Of a stretch of DNA of 64,000 bases, positions 27,788 to 35,719 are shown one piece after another. Both the position numbers and the translations under genes were made by a program. The stretch is from an uncultured Bacteroidota bacterium. GTDB lineage: Bacteria; Bacteroidota; Bacteroidia; Flavobacteriales; Flavobacteriaceae. The notes below the pieces were generated by a model that did not search any database, was not told the DNA's origin, and saw only the letters and a list, made by a program, of their open reading frames with translations. Location: assembly GCA_902616905.1 (NCBI GenBank), contig CACMUP010000002.1:62001-126000 (forward strand), written 5' to 3'. Numbering within the stretch: position 1 is the first letter of the stretch; each line of letters begins with the position of its first letter.

Positions 27788-28522
27788 ATGCCTTATCAAG
27801 GGAAATATATACCAGAGAAAGATGATTTCTATAAGCTTAGTAGATCAAAGGTCGACTTCTTTTTAAACTGCTCTAGGTGTTTTTATATGGATAGAAGGCT
27901 AGGTATAGCTCAACCACCAGGATTTCCATTTAACCTTAATTCAGCAGTAGATAATCTTCTCAAGAATGAATTTGATTATTACAGAAGTATTCAGAAACCT
28001 CATCCTTATATTGAGAAGCTAGGTTTAAATGCAGTTCCATTCCAGCATGAGAGTCTTGACAAATGGAGACAGAATTTTAGTGGAGTAACTTATCAGCACA
28101 AAGAGTTAAACCTTCATCTATTCGGAGCCATTGATGATCTATGGATTAATCTAGACACAGAAGAGCTTATCGTTGTTGATTATAAAGCAACATCAAAAGG
28201 AAGCGAAATAAACTTAGATGCAGACTGGCAGATAGGTTATAAAAGACAGATGGAATTCTATCAATATCTATTGAGAAATAACGGATTTAAAGTTTCAGAT
28301 ACAGGATACTTTGTTTACTGCAATGGCATAAGAGAAAAAGAAAGATTTGATGAAAAGCTAGACTTTGAAATTTATCTTTTGGATTATACAGGAAACGATA
28401 GTTGGATAGAAAATACCCTAAAAGATTTAGTTCAAACTTTAAATCAAGATGATATTCCAGATTTTAATGAAAATTGTAAGTTTTGTGAATATCAAAAAAA
28501 GACAAAAAACGTCAAAAATTGA
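27788..28522 (+). CDS. Cas4/RecB-like PD-(D/E)XK nuclease
   Basis: A 244-residue protein with the RecB-family nuclease core: an N-terminal SRSKVDFFLNCSRCFYMDRR helix, then GAIDDLWINLDTEELIVVDYKATS, in which Asp, Asp and Lys are the metal-binding residues, then QMEFYQYLLRNNGF. It ends NENCKFCEYQKK, so with Cys near the start and Cys at the end it could hold the Fe-S cluster of Cas4-like proteins, although only three such cysteines are clear. No cas genes or CRISPR array are nearby. It probably processes DNA ends in a phage-defence or recombination role. A broken paralogue starts at 29511. Confidence 0.75.
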   Translation: MPYQGKYIPEKDDFYKLSRSKVDFFLNCSRCFYMDRRLGIAQPPGFPFNLNSAVDNLLKNEFDYYRSIQKPHPYIEKLGLNAVPFQHESLDKWRQNFSGVTYQHKELNLHLFGAIDDLWINLDTEELIVVDYKATSKGSEINLDADWQIGYKRQMEFYQYLLRNNGFKVSDTGYFVYCNGIREKERFDEKLDFEIYLLDYTGNDSWIENTLKDLVQTLNQDDIPDFNENCKFCEYQKKTKNVKN

Positions 28523-28590
28523 CAAAAAATGACCAAAACAGGTCAAAAATGAGTCAAAATTGATCAAAAATGGCTAAAAATGGATAATTT
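28498..28590. repeat. A-rich iterated TCAAAAATGA-like array
   Basis: About eight imperfect 10-13 bp units overlap the nuclease gene end and run beyond it: GACAAAAAACG, GTCAAAAATT, GACAAAAAATGACC, GGTCAAAAATGA, GTCAAAATTGA, TCAAAAATGGC, TAAAAATGG. A similar array in the opposite orientation lies at 44389-44465. Confidence 0.6.
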
Positions 28591-28600
28591 CAAATTATCA

Positions 28601-28756
28601 TTATGGAGCTAAATCTGGGCGTATTTTTAATAGATGATCAAATCTTGGGTCATCTCTAAACTTATTTTTATTAAATAGGTCATATTGCATATCTACATCC
28701 TTCCATTCTACCCATCTTAGAATTTCTTCGGTTGTTAAGTCTTGAAGTACTCTCAT
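28601..28756 (-). CDS. Small hypothetical protein, 51 aa
   Basis: An open frame from the ATG at 28756 encodes an acidic-basic mixed helical peptide (MRVLQDLTTEEILRWVEWKD to HLLKIRPDLAP) with no signal peptide or membrane helix. The composition looks like a folded protein and not random AT-rich translation. No family recognised. It sits between the nuclease and XRE genes in the defence-rich half of island II. Confidence 0.45.
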   Translation of the reverse strand: MRVLQDLTTEEILRWVEWKDVDMQYDLFNKNKFRDDPRFDHLLKIRPDLAP

Positions 28757-28883
28757 CTTTATAAAACTACAATGTAAATTTGAATTGTTTTCAACAAAGT
28801 TTTGTGAATTAAATTAAAATTTTATCAAGAGGTATGTAAATTCTTATTTGAGATTTCAACATAATGCTCTTAACAAATTCATC

Positions 28884-28891
28884 TAAGTTTG
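28884..28891 (+). promoter_or_regulatory. -7 box (TAAGTTTG) next to the XRE start
   Basis: A perfect TAnnTTTG Bacteroidota -7 element ends 3 bp before the ATG at 28895. If used, the transcript would be leaderless or nearly so. Confidence 0.45.
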
Positions 28892-28894
28892 AAT

Positions 28895-29137
28895 ATGATT
28901 GGACTTTATACATCCCCCTTATTCAAATCAATACTTCCTGAAAGGATTGGATATATTGTCCAACAAAAAAGAAAACTTTTAGGGCTATCTCAAGAACAAC
29001 TTTCAAGAAGAACCCATTTTTCAAAATATATGATTTCAAAAATAGAAAGAGGAAAACATGATATTAGGATGACAGAGCTTCAAAAGTTATCGTTTGGACT
29101 TGAAACTACCCTAAAAGTAATTGTTGCTGAAATCTAA
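28895..29137 (+). CDS. XRE-family HTH regulator
   Basis: An 80-residue DNA-binding protein. The helix-turn-helix is in IGYIVQQKRKLLGLSQEQLSRRTHFSKYMISKIERGKHDIRM (residues about 16-57), a classic XRE/Cro fold. I take the ATG at 28895 as the start; a TTG two codons upstream is the alternative. Its stop overlaps the last 4 bp of the opposite-strand 29134 gene. It may control the neighbouring small genes or the DUF262 gene, as small XRE proteins in defence islands often do. Confidence 0.85.
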   Translation: MIGLYTSPLFKSILPERIGYIVQQKRKLLGLSQEQLSRRTHFSKYMISKIERGKHDIRMTELQKLSFGLETTLKVIVAEI

Positions 29138-29337
29138 TTTCTTTCAATAAACTTATCAATTAATTCAACCTTAAACTTTGGATTCTTCTTGTTCCCAAAT
29201 TTAGACCATGGTGCTGACGCATAAACCTGTTCAGCACATTCCTTATATATAATTGCACTAGTGTATCCAAATCCAATTGGCACACCAAGTCCTTCAAAAG
29301 TCACTTTAAATGTTACTTCTCCTTTTAAAATTGCCAT
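29134..29337 (-). CDS. Hypothetical protein, 67 aa
   Basis: A small protein of no recognised family. It begins MAILKGEVTFKVTFEGLG, looks beta-rich at the start, and has a single Cys in YKECAEQVYASAPW. The translation has the composition of a real protein. It is convergent with the XRE gene (4 bp overlap). The leader AAAACTAATATT before the ATG is of the usual local type. Confidence 0.5.
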   Translation of the reverse strand: MAILKGEVTFKVTFEGLGVPIGFGYTSAIIYKECAEQVYASAPWSKFGNKKNPKFKVELIDKFIERN

Positions 29338-29404
29338 AATATTAGTTTTTAATTAAACATTAGTTTATGACCAAGAAAAGAATATTGAATCTCGATTTTT
29401 TTTA

Positions 29405-29510
29405 GACGAGCGTCTCGTATTCTAAACCACCGTGTCTCGAGAAGATCGGTTGGTACGCATAAGCGTTCCTGATACTTTTGTAAAAGTAAGAAATTAAATA
29501 TATCTAAGCC
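29405..29510. promoter_or_regulatory. GC-richer leader with two small palindromes and a -7 box
   Basis: ACGAG-CGT-CTCGT near 29407-29419 and ACGC-ATAA-GCGT at 29456-29467 are short inverted repeats in a patch visibly less AT-rich than its surroundings. TACTTTTG at 29473-29480 is a perfect TAnnTTTG -7 box for the broken gene that starts at 29511. Confidence 0.4.
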
Positions 29511-29645
29511 ATGCCTTATAGTGGAAATTGTATTATAGAAAAAGATGTTTTATATAAGCTAAATAGATCAAAAGTTGATTTCTTTTTTAGCTATTCCATC
29601 AATGGTTTGTATGATTTGAAGTTAGCTGATTGGTGTACAAAATTA
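29511..29645 (+). pseudogene. Truncated paralogue of the Cas4/RecB-like nuclease
   Basis: The first 25 codons (MPYSGNCIIEKDVLYKLNRS then KVDFF) match the start of the 27788 gene (MPYQGKYIPEKDDFYKLSRS then KVDFF) at most positions. Similarity then fades, and the frame runs into the 3' end of the DUF262 gene coming from the other side. The catalytic core is absent. It is best read as a duplicate destroyed when the DUF262 gene, or the block containing it, was inserted. Confidence 0.72.
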
Positions 29646-31376
29646 TTAAATACTCCATATTTCCAGTGCTTTACTGCTAAGCTGCTCAGCCCTTTCTGTA
29701 ATTGTTTGTTCATTCCAGTTTTCGTAATTCAGGAAAGAGGTCGTCATCTTAAGACTTGAAAATTCTCTAAGTGTTTGTTTTTTTCTCTCCCAAGATTGAT
29801 TTCTTAACTTACTATTGAGGTTTTTAGTAATCAAAGTTAAATTCCCCATGGTCAAAATTTTCTGTTTTCTCTTGAATTTTGAAAGCTCATCAAGATTATC
29901 GTTAGACCAGTTTTCTTCCCATTTTTTTGGCATCATGTGTTCAACTGAGAATGATTTAGAGGATAAAGTTTTAGTGTCAGAATATTCTGAATCAATATCT
30001 TTTAAAGCGATTATGTATAATATTGCTCCAGCTTGTTTGTTTGATAAAATGCTAGTTTGAAAAGCTTCTTGAACTTCAGCATTTGTAGGGATCCTATTTC
30101 CAAACTCATTGAAAGATTTCAATATCCCTAGGAGCTCCGATGATTCAATTTCCTTCTCAGATTTTATCTTATCTAATGACCTTATGATCTGAATGAACAA
30201 TTTGTTGTAGTTTTTTGTCGTGAACTTACAAATCTGCCTAAGGGCAACGAAAGACTCAAGAATCTTGAAACAACGTACAAGCTCTTGATCATCTTTTATA
30301 TTATTGTATAGATACAATACTAGAGGAAAAATGGTAGTGATTTCTAAGTTTTCCATTAGGTGAAAAAACCTTTTGATTTCATCGTTGTAACTTATCTCAA
30401 CAAGCTGTTCTTTCTGAGGCATTTCTAGATATATGTTAGCAAGATCATTCAACTTTAATAAAAACTGTTTTTTTTCTTTGATTGTAATATCTTTAAGATG
30501 AAGCTTGTATTCAGAGAATAGTTTTTCAAGTCGTACTTCTTTTTTTGTCTCAATAATTAACATGCAATAAAGAAGAAGCTCAATGTTATCACGCTTTACT
30601 CTACCAGAGGATCTTACGGTACTCCAAAATTCTACCTGCTCTTCATCATTTTCAAAAATACTTTGCCATTCTTTCTCATAATATTCAATTAACTCTTTGT
30701 CTTTGAAGAGATAGTTTTTCAAAAGCTCTGCTATAGTAAGCCTAACACCAAGTGAATTAATGGTATCAAAAATCTCTTGTTCATCGTCATCTTTGTCCAG
30801 CAGCATGCTTATGATAGGAATCTTATGAAGTAAAACTTGCTTTATCATTTCTCTTTGATGGTCAGTAAAGGTTTCTAGCTTTTTTATAAAATACTGATAT
30901 GACTTTATTATAGAACTATTGTCTTCATCATCAATATCACCTGGGGTCTCCATTATCTTTTTAAAGTTTGGCTTATCAATCCTACTATGTATCATTCGAT
31001 AATGTTTTTTTGAGAAGCTATCTTTAAACCAAAGTAAAGATTCAATACCATCTTTTAGGTTTGGTAGATCACCCTTTGAAGTATCTGCTAAGGCTTTTAG
31101 AAAAACTGTTATAGTTGTAAGTCTTTGTTGACCGTCAATTAATTCAACGATATTTTCACTTAAATTTTTGTTTTCCTTTTGCTTTGTAATTACGGTACCT
31201 ATGAAGTGTTCACTTTGAACACCATTTTCATAAGCTTCAACTTCACCAATCAAATGATCCCAAAAAATAATCCAATTATCTTCAGACCAAACATAGGCTC
31301 TTTGGAAGAATGGAATCTCAAATTGAAGATTTCCTTGAAAGAAGTCTTGAAGTTTTTGTTTATTGGCATTTATCAT
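29646..31376 (-). CDS. GmrSD-like DUF262/DUF1524 protein (type IV restriction)
   Basis: A 576-residue protein from the ATG at 31376; longer forms back to 31535 are possible, but only at 31376 does the conserved FFQGNLQFEIPFFQRAYVW start cleanly. The DUF262 domain shows the ParB-like motif ELIDGQQRLTTITVFLKAL (NTP binding and hydrolysis), and the C-terminal DUF1524 HNH nuclease shows FSVEHMMPKKWEENW and MGNLTLITKNLNSKLRN. Single-chain GmrSD-type enzymes cut phage DNA with modified (for example glycosylated) cytosines. The modification dependence here is inference. Its 3' end touches the nuclease remnant. Confidence 0.88.
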   Translation of the reverse strand: MINANKQKLQDFFQGNLQFEIPFFQRAYVWSEDNWIIFWDHLIGEVEAYENGVQSEHFIGTVITKQKENKNLSENIVELIDGQQRLTTITVFLKALADTSKGDLPNLKDGIESLLWFKDSFSKKHYRMIHSRIDKPNFKKIMETPGDIDDEDNSSIIKSYQYFIKKLETFTDHQREMIKQVLLHKIPIISMLLDKDDDEQEIFDTINSLGVRLTIAELLKNYLFKDKELIEYYEKEWQSIFENDEEQVEFWSTVRSSGRVKRDNIELLLYCMLIIETKKEVRLEKLFSEYKLHLKDITIKEKKQFLLKLNDLANIYLEMPQKEQLVEISYNDEIKRFFHLMENLEITTIFPLVLYLYNNIKDDQELVRCFKILESFVALRQICKFTTKNYNKLFIQIIRSLDKIKSEKEIESSELLGILKSFNEFGNRIPTNAEVQEAFQTSILSNKQAGAILYIIALKDIDSEYSDTKTLSSKSFSVEHMMPKKWEENWSNDNLDELSKFKRKQKILTMGNLTLITKNLNSKLRNQSWERKKQTLREFSSLKMTTSFLNYENWNEQTITERAEQLSSKALEIWSI

Positions 31377-31492
31377 GGCTGAGGCAACTTTTAATAAATA
31401 CTTTTCCTTTCTAAAAAAGCGAGAAGAGTAAATATATTGATATACTTTATTTTTCTGTTTTATATCATCATAAATATAAATTACTTTTAAAT

Positions 31493-31777
31493 CTACTCTT
31501 TGTAATTGTAATAAACAATTTTTCCTTCCCACCAATCCATCGGCATATCACCAATATCACCTTTCCAGTTCATTCTCCAAACCTTGAAATATTTATTCTC
31601 TTTGAGACATTTCTCTAAAATAACTTTCACCGCATCTACATCTAGACCCATTCCTTGATAACCCCACCATCCTAAATAAACCATATTCACCCTAAGGTCA
31701 ATCTTTGGAAACTTCTTTTTAAACTTCTTCATTAATAGTTGAAGATCTGGATGATCTATAAGCTGAGTAGAATGCAT
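31493..31777 (-). CDS. Hypothetical protein, 94 aa
   Basis: A small Trp-rich protein (LGWWGYQGMGLDVDAVKVIL, KVWRMNWKGDIG, WWEGKIVYY) with a basic N-terminal helix (MKKFKKKFPKI). No signal peptide, no membrane helix, no family recognised. It ends 116 bp before the DUF262 start on the same strand and could be its co-transcribed partner. Divergent from the methyltransferase gene with an 86-bp gap. Confidence 0.55.
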   Translation of the reverse strand: MHSTQLIDHPDLQLLMKKFKKKFPKIDLRVNMVYLGWWGYQGMGLDVDAVKVILEKCLKENKYFKVWRMNWKGDIGDMPMDWWEGKIVYYNYKE

Positions 31778-31851
31778 ATTTTACTATAATAATAAACTTT
31801 AATTTCTTAATAACTAAATCACGGAATAAAAAATTAGGGAAATTAAATTAT

Positions 31852-31859
31852 TAGATTTG
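31852..31859 (+). promoter_or_regulatory. -7 box (TAGATTTG) of the defence operon
   Basis: A perfect TAnnTTTG element ends 4 bp before the methyltransferase ATG at 31864. A start site downstream of it would give a leaderless or nearly leaderless mRNA. Confidence 0.5.
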
Positions 31860-31863
31860 ATAT

Positions 31864-33123
31864 ATGGATAGATTTAAAGCAGTAGGTTTATTTTCAGGCT
31901 GTGGTGGTTTAGACTTGGGTTTTATCAATAGTGGATTTGATATTATTTGGGCTAATGACTTCGATAAAGACGCAGTAAATACTTACAAAAAAAATATTGG
32001 TCCAGAAATTAAACTGGGTGATATTACTAAGATAAGTAGTGGTGAAATACCTGATGATTTTGATGTGCTTTTAGGTGGATTCCCCTGTCAAGGCTTTTCA
32101 GTAGCAAACACCAAGAGAAGCATGGAAGACAAAAGAAACTTTCTTTACCTGGAAATGCTAAGAATTATTAGGGATAAAAAACCAAAGTTTTTTGTTGCTG
32201 AAAATGTCAAAGGTATTTTATCACTTCAAAAAGGTGAAGTAATACGTATGATTAAGAATGATTTTGAAAGTATAGGATATAAGGTTAATTATAGACTTTT
32301 AAAAGCAAGCGATTACGGAGTTCCACAAAATAGAGAGAGGGTAATTATTATTGGCAATAGATTAGGTTTAGACAACCCTTTCCCTTTAATTACTCATGGA
32401 ACAGGTAATGATCTTTTTAATAATACCACGAAGCCATATGTAAATGTTAAAGATATTCTAGACGATTTGAAAGCAGTAAGAACAAGAGATTTCAGTTTTG
32501 ATCTTGATGGTAAACAAATTCACAATCACATTGCTAGAACAAATGTTAGTGATAAGTTTTGGGGAAGAAAACATAATGTTAATCAACATGATGTTTGTGA
32601 CTATCTTAAGCTTTGGAGAAAAAAAAGTGGTATCTCAACAAAGAAAATTGATGCCCATTTTGGATATGCACATACAGCTGGTCACTGGTTCAGAAAGGAT
32701 AATAATTCAGGGTCTATTCCAAAACCTGAAGACTGGTGGGAACTGAAAAAACTATTGGAATTTGATGATGAATTTGACAAAAGAGTGACAGAAATGGAAG
32801 AAAAAACAATTGTTTTTGAACAGTCATTAAGAATCAATAATTGGGACACACCGAGTGACACGATAACTGCAACTGGTCCTGAAATTCATCCCAATAGGAA
32901 GAGAAGAATGAGTGTCAGAGAATGTGCTAGATTACAAACATTCCCAGATGATTTTGTCTTTACAGGTGCTTTAAATTCAATGTATCGACAAATTGGAAAT
33001 GCTGTTCCAGTTCTACTTGGTAAAAGAATAGGTGAAGAAATTTTTAATAGTTTAAAAAGTCATGAACTCGAAGAATCAAAAACTGAAGCAAATAGAGTCA
33101 TTAGAGAAGAAGTACTTAAATAA
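31864..33123 (+). CDS. DNA (cytosine-5) methyltransferase
   Basis: A 419-residue type II-like cytosine-C5 methylase. Ordered motifs are clear: I AVGLFSGCGGLDLGF, IV GGFPCQGFSVANT with catalytic Cys, VI FFVAENVKG, VIII DYGVPQNRERVIIIG and X YRQIGNAVPVLLG. The target-recognition region (about 200-330) holds YAHTAGHWFRKDNNSGSIPK, which I cannot tie to a recognition sequence. It is the first gene of a six-gene plus-strand run, and its last 62 bp overlap the next gene, the predicted cognate endonuclease. It should protect host DNA from that enzyme. Confidence 0.95.
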   Translation: MDRFKAVGLFSGCGGLDLGFINSGFDIIWANDFDKDAVNTYKKNIGPEIKLGDITKISSGEIPDDFDVLLGGFPCQGFSVANTKRSMEDKRNFLYLEMLRIIRDKKPKFFVAENVKGILSLQKGEVIRMIKNDFESIGYKVNYRLLKASDYGVPQNRERVIIIGNRLGLDNPFPLITHGTGNDLFNNTTKPYVNVKDILDDLKAVRTRDFSFDLDGKQIHNHIARTNVSDKFWGRKHNVNQHDVCDYLKLWRKKSGISTKKIDAHFGYAHTAGHWFRKDNNSGSIPKPEDWWELKKLLEFDDEFDKRVTEMEEKTIVFEQSLRINNWDTPSDTITATGPEIHPNRKRRMSVRECARLQTFPDDFVFTGALNSMYRQIGNAVPVLLGKRIGEEIFNSLKSHELEESKTEANRVIREEVLK

Positions 33124-33847
33124 GTATTTCCATTTTCTAAAGTTTGCCGAAGATGAAATTATAACTGGCTTTAAAACAAAAGACAAAATAAAACAGGATT
33201 GGCATGGTTTATATGCATCTGGTATTAGTGACTTTTCTACTGGTGCAGAAAGAATTGTTTATTCTCTTTTAAATGGTAAAGGTATAGGTCAGCCAAATTC
33301 ATCACCAGTTGGCAGTGATCTTTTTTTTGAAGTAGAAGATGCCTTTATTCATATTGATTTAAAAACAGTAGGTGCCTCACTTGAAGGAAAAACTAACATA
33401 GGAGATTACACTAGATCTATTTTTGTTGGATTAAATCAAAATTCATATAAAGGTCGAATGAAAGTTAGAGGAAAAAATGAACTTCGTGAATATACTCCTC
33501 AACTTCCTACTTTTTATAATAAGGGTAAATCAAATGAGAAAATTTGCTTGACTTACTTTGTTACCATTCTTTATGATAGTGATACTCTTGATACATTAGT
33601 TATGTCTATTGTATGTATGCCAAATGGCGAATTAGAACCAATTTACAAAGAGGACGTTCTAGCAGCTGGAAAAAACTTAGATAAGGCAAGATTCGAATTT
33701 ACTAGCACTCCAACATTTAGATTACTTGATGATAATGATTATAGAATCAAAGTAATTGTGTTTAAAAGTGATATGGATGATAGATATAAAAATAAGCTTA
33801 AGTTCTTCCAAGAAATATACTCTAAACAGAGTATGAACGAAACTTAA
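33062..33847 (+). CDS. Type II-like restriction endonuclease (PD-(D/E)XK)
   Basis: A 261-residue protein with a putative PD-(D/E)XK core: an N-terminal FSTGAERIVYSLLNGKGIG helix, then PVGSDLFFEVEDAFIHIDLK, where the Asp of GSD and Asp-x-Lys of IDLK fit the active site, then SIFVGLNQNSYKG. The gene starts inside the end of the methyltransferase gene (62 bp overlap, different frame), the classic layout of a type II modification-restriction pair. Specificity is unknown. I do not recognise a named REase family, so the call rests on motif plus context. Confidence 0.75.
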   Translation: MNSKNQKLKQIESLEKKYLNKYFHFLKFAEDEIITGFKTKDKIKQDWHGLYASGISDFSTGAERIVYSLLNGKGIGQPNSSPVGSDLFFEVEDAFIHIDLKTVGASLEGKTNIGDYTRSIFVGLNQNSYKGRMKVRGKNELREYTPQLPTFYNKGKSNEKICLTYFVTILYDSDTLDTLVMSIVCMPNGELEPIYKEDVLAAGKNLDKARFEFTSTPTFRLLDDNDYRIKVIVFKSDMDDRYKNKLKFFQEIYSKQSMNET

Positions 33848-33874
33848 TCATCTAAATTAATTTTTTTTTAAACG

Positions 33875-33933
33875 TGTGTAATTTATTTACACATGTAGAT
33901 ATTAACTATGCAGTGTTAAACTTTTAAACACTG
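33875..33933. promoter_or_regulatory. Two inverted repeats upstream of Z1 gene (putative operator, copy 1)
   Basis: TGTGTAA-TTTAT-TTACACA at 33875-33893, then CAGTGTT-AAACTTTTA-AACACTG at 33911-33933, ending 3 bp before the ATG. The first dyad with its following ATATTAACTATG is repeated ahead of 35720 and 36764. It is a good candidate operator for the WYL regulator encoded in the operon. Confidence 0.6.
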
Positions 33934-33936
33934 TAT

Positions 33937-35691
33937 ATGACTGCTTATCAAAATTCTTGGAATAACGAAATTGAAAAACTATTAGGCGATTTAAATGCTC
34001 CTGATTCTCTTCATGAAGAATTGGTATTTATTTTATCTCATAACGAATTAACTCAGATTTACCCTAATCAAGTTATTAATGCTCTAAGGATTGCTAAATC
34101 GATTCAGTCCGGAAATATTAACACTTGTTTAGTAGCTCCAATGCAAAGTGGTAAGTCAGGAACAATCTATGTACTTGTTAATTATATTTTACCTGAGTTA
34201 GATCTAATTAATAAAAGCGGATCTGCAATTTTTGTTACTAGTATGAGAGATAAAGATCTCTTTAAACAAAATAAGGAAAACCTTGAAAGGGACTTCTATT
34301 CTGTTACAAACCAAAGCTATCTTCCAAGTAAGATTAATGTAAATAAAATGGATGAATTCTTTAGACATCCAAACCCCTTCAAATTGGTAAAAGATTTTAA
34401 AACTGATTTGATCATAAGAGATGAGGATCAATATGGTTCAGGTATTGAAAGCAGTTTTGATTTTGCCTTTTTTGAAAATCTTAGAAAAAAGCTTCCATCA
34501 ATTGGACTTCTTTCAGTTTCTGCTACCCCTTATGATATTCTTGATGCTAAAATTCAGGGATATGATGTTGAATTAATTGATGGTGAAAGACCAGAAAAAT
34601 ATTTTGGAATTACTGAAATGCTTAATAATGGAGTTATAGAAAACTACCCCAAAGATTTTAATCCACTTGAGATTATTGCCAGCTACAAAGGATTAGAATC
34701 ATATATCATTCACCCTAAGCTTAAAGAGTATATAAATTTTCTAAACAGTTTTAAAGATGGTTTAGGAATAATTAGAGTTTCAAACTCTCAAAGGGCTTTA
34801 GTTCTTAGAGATGAGATAAAATCTAACTACAGTAATAAGTTAGAGTGTATTGTAATCGGATCAAATATTATGTGCGATTACAAAATTAATGAGGGCTTGG
34901 ATTATGTGAAAAAGCAGGTTTTAAACCAATCAAAAAGGGTTGTTCTCATTGTGGTACAAGCCTTAACTGCAGGAAAAGATCTTAGGCTTCTTAAAGAAAA
35001 AGTTCGATTTGGTATTGAGTCACGAAATAAACAGCTTGCTAATGGAGCTCAAGGTATTTCAGGGAGGTTGTGCGGATACCATACTAACCGAAACTTTAAA
35101 CTTATGGCAAGTATTGACCTTTTAAAGCATTATTCAGCATTTGAAATGGATCCTGAAGTATTCGCAGATCAGAACTGGCAGAATGAATTGTATAACCAGA
35201 AAGTAAGGGGATTCAGTACTCATACGAGGTTAAAAATCAACCAAAAGCAAGGTGTTTTTACACCTATAATTAATGTTGATACAATTACCATTGAGGAATT
35301 GATTGTTGGAAAGCATGAAAAACTTTCCTTTCTAAGCAAGGAGGAAATTGATAAGGTTATTAATGTATTTAATTCCAAATTCATTAATGAGCCAAATACA
35401 ATGAGGCTTAATCTCAACAAAACTACTGTTAGGATTGCATCTTCATATAATCATGATGATAACAGAGTATATAAAAATTGGGGTTCTACAATTAATTCTG
35501 ATTTTGGCGCTGTTTTCTTTAAAAAAAGGGAGTATGACTTCGGTTTGCTTATTTCTAACTATAAAACCTCTGATCAAAGGAATAAAATTGGTTTTACAGG
35601 AATTAAAATTTTTAAATCCGGTAATCCAGTTTACAAGGATCAACAAACTGTGACTATTAATGACTCAATGTATAGTCTAGAAGAAAACTAA
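33937..35691 (+). CDS. Z1-type superfamily 2 helicase-like ATPase
   Basis: A 584-residue P-loop protein. Walker A is in VAPMQSGKSGTIYVLV (about 65-80), Walker B-like DLIIRDEDQYG, motif III LLSVSATPYDI, and the C-terminal RecA fold has RVVLIVVQALTAGKDLRLL and GISGRLCGYHTNR, the motif VI region characteristic of Z1 domain proteins. Z1 ATPases occur in defence islands beside cytosine methylases and GHKL ATPases. The likely role is ATP-driven DNA translocation or remodelling for the nuclease. It is separated from the endonuclease gene by 89 bp containing two dyads. Confidence 0.8.
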   Translation: MTAYQNSWNNEIEKLLGDLNAPDSLHEELVFILSHNELTQIYPNQVINALRIAKSIQSGNINTCLVAPMQSGKSGTIYVLVNYILPELDLINKSGSAIFVTSMRDKDLFKQNKENLERDFYSVTNQSYLPSKINVNKMDEFFRHPNPFKLVKDFKTDLIIRDEDQYGSGIESSFDFAFFENLRKKLPSIGLLSVSATPYDILDAKIQGYDVELIDGERPEKYFGITEMLNNGVIENYPKDFNPLEIIASYKGLESYIIHPKLKEYINFLNSFKDGLGIIRVSNSQRALVLRDEIKSNYSNKLECIVIGSNIMCDYKINEGLDYVKKQVLNQSKRVVLIVVQALTAGKDLRLLKEKVRFGIESRNKQLANGAQGISGRLCGYHTNRNFKLMASIDLLKHYSAFEMDPEVFADQNWQNELYNQKVRGFSTHTRLKINQKQGVFTPIINVDTITIEELIVGKHEKLSFLSKEEIDKVINVFNSKFINEPNTMRLNLNKTTVRIASSYNHDDNRVYKNWGSTINSDFGAVFFKKREYDFGLLISNYKTSDQRNKIGFTGIKIFKSGNPVYKDQQTVTINDSMYSLEEN

Positions 35692-35692
35692 T

Positions 35693-35719
35693 GAGTAAAT
35701 TTATTACACAGTTATCTTT
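35693..35719. promoter_or_regulatory. Putative operator copy 2 (upstream of WYL gene)
   Basis: GAGTAAATTTATTACACAGT then TATCTTTA, matching the dyad at 33875-33893 (TGTGTAATTTATTTACACA) and the copy at 36722-36756. It overlaps the end of the spacer directly before the ATG at 35720. Confidence 0.55.

Noticed and set aside
27788-28522. cas4 as part of a CRISPR system
   Set aside because: No cas1/cas2 or repeat-spacer array is visible anywhere in the window; the Cas4-like fold is also common in other defence and recombination genes.
28498-28590. CRISPR array
   Set aside because: Units are 10-13 bp, imperfect and without spacers.
32498-32746. 82-codon ORF inside the methyltransferase
   Set aside because: Lies in the target-recognition region in another frame; no independent leader.
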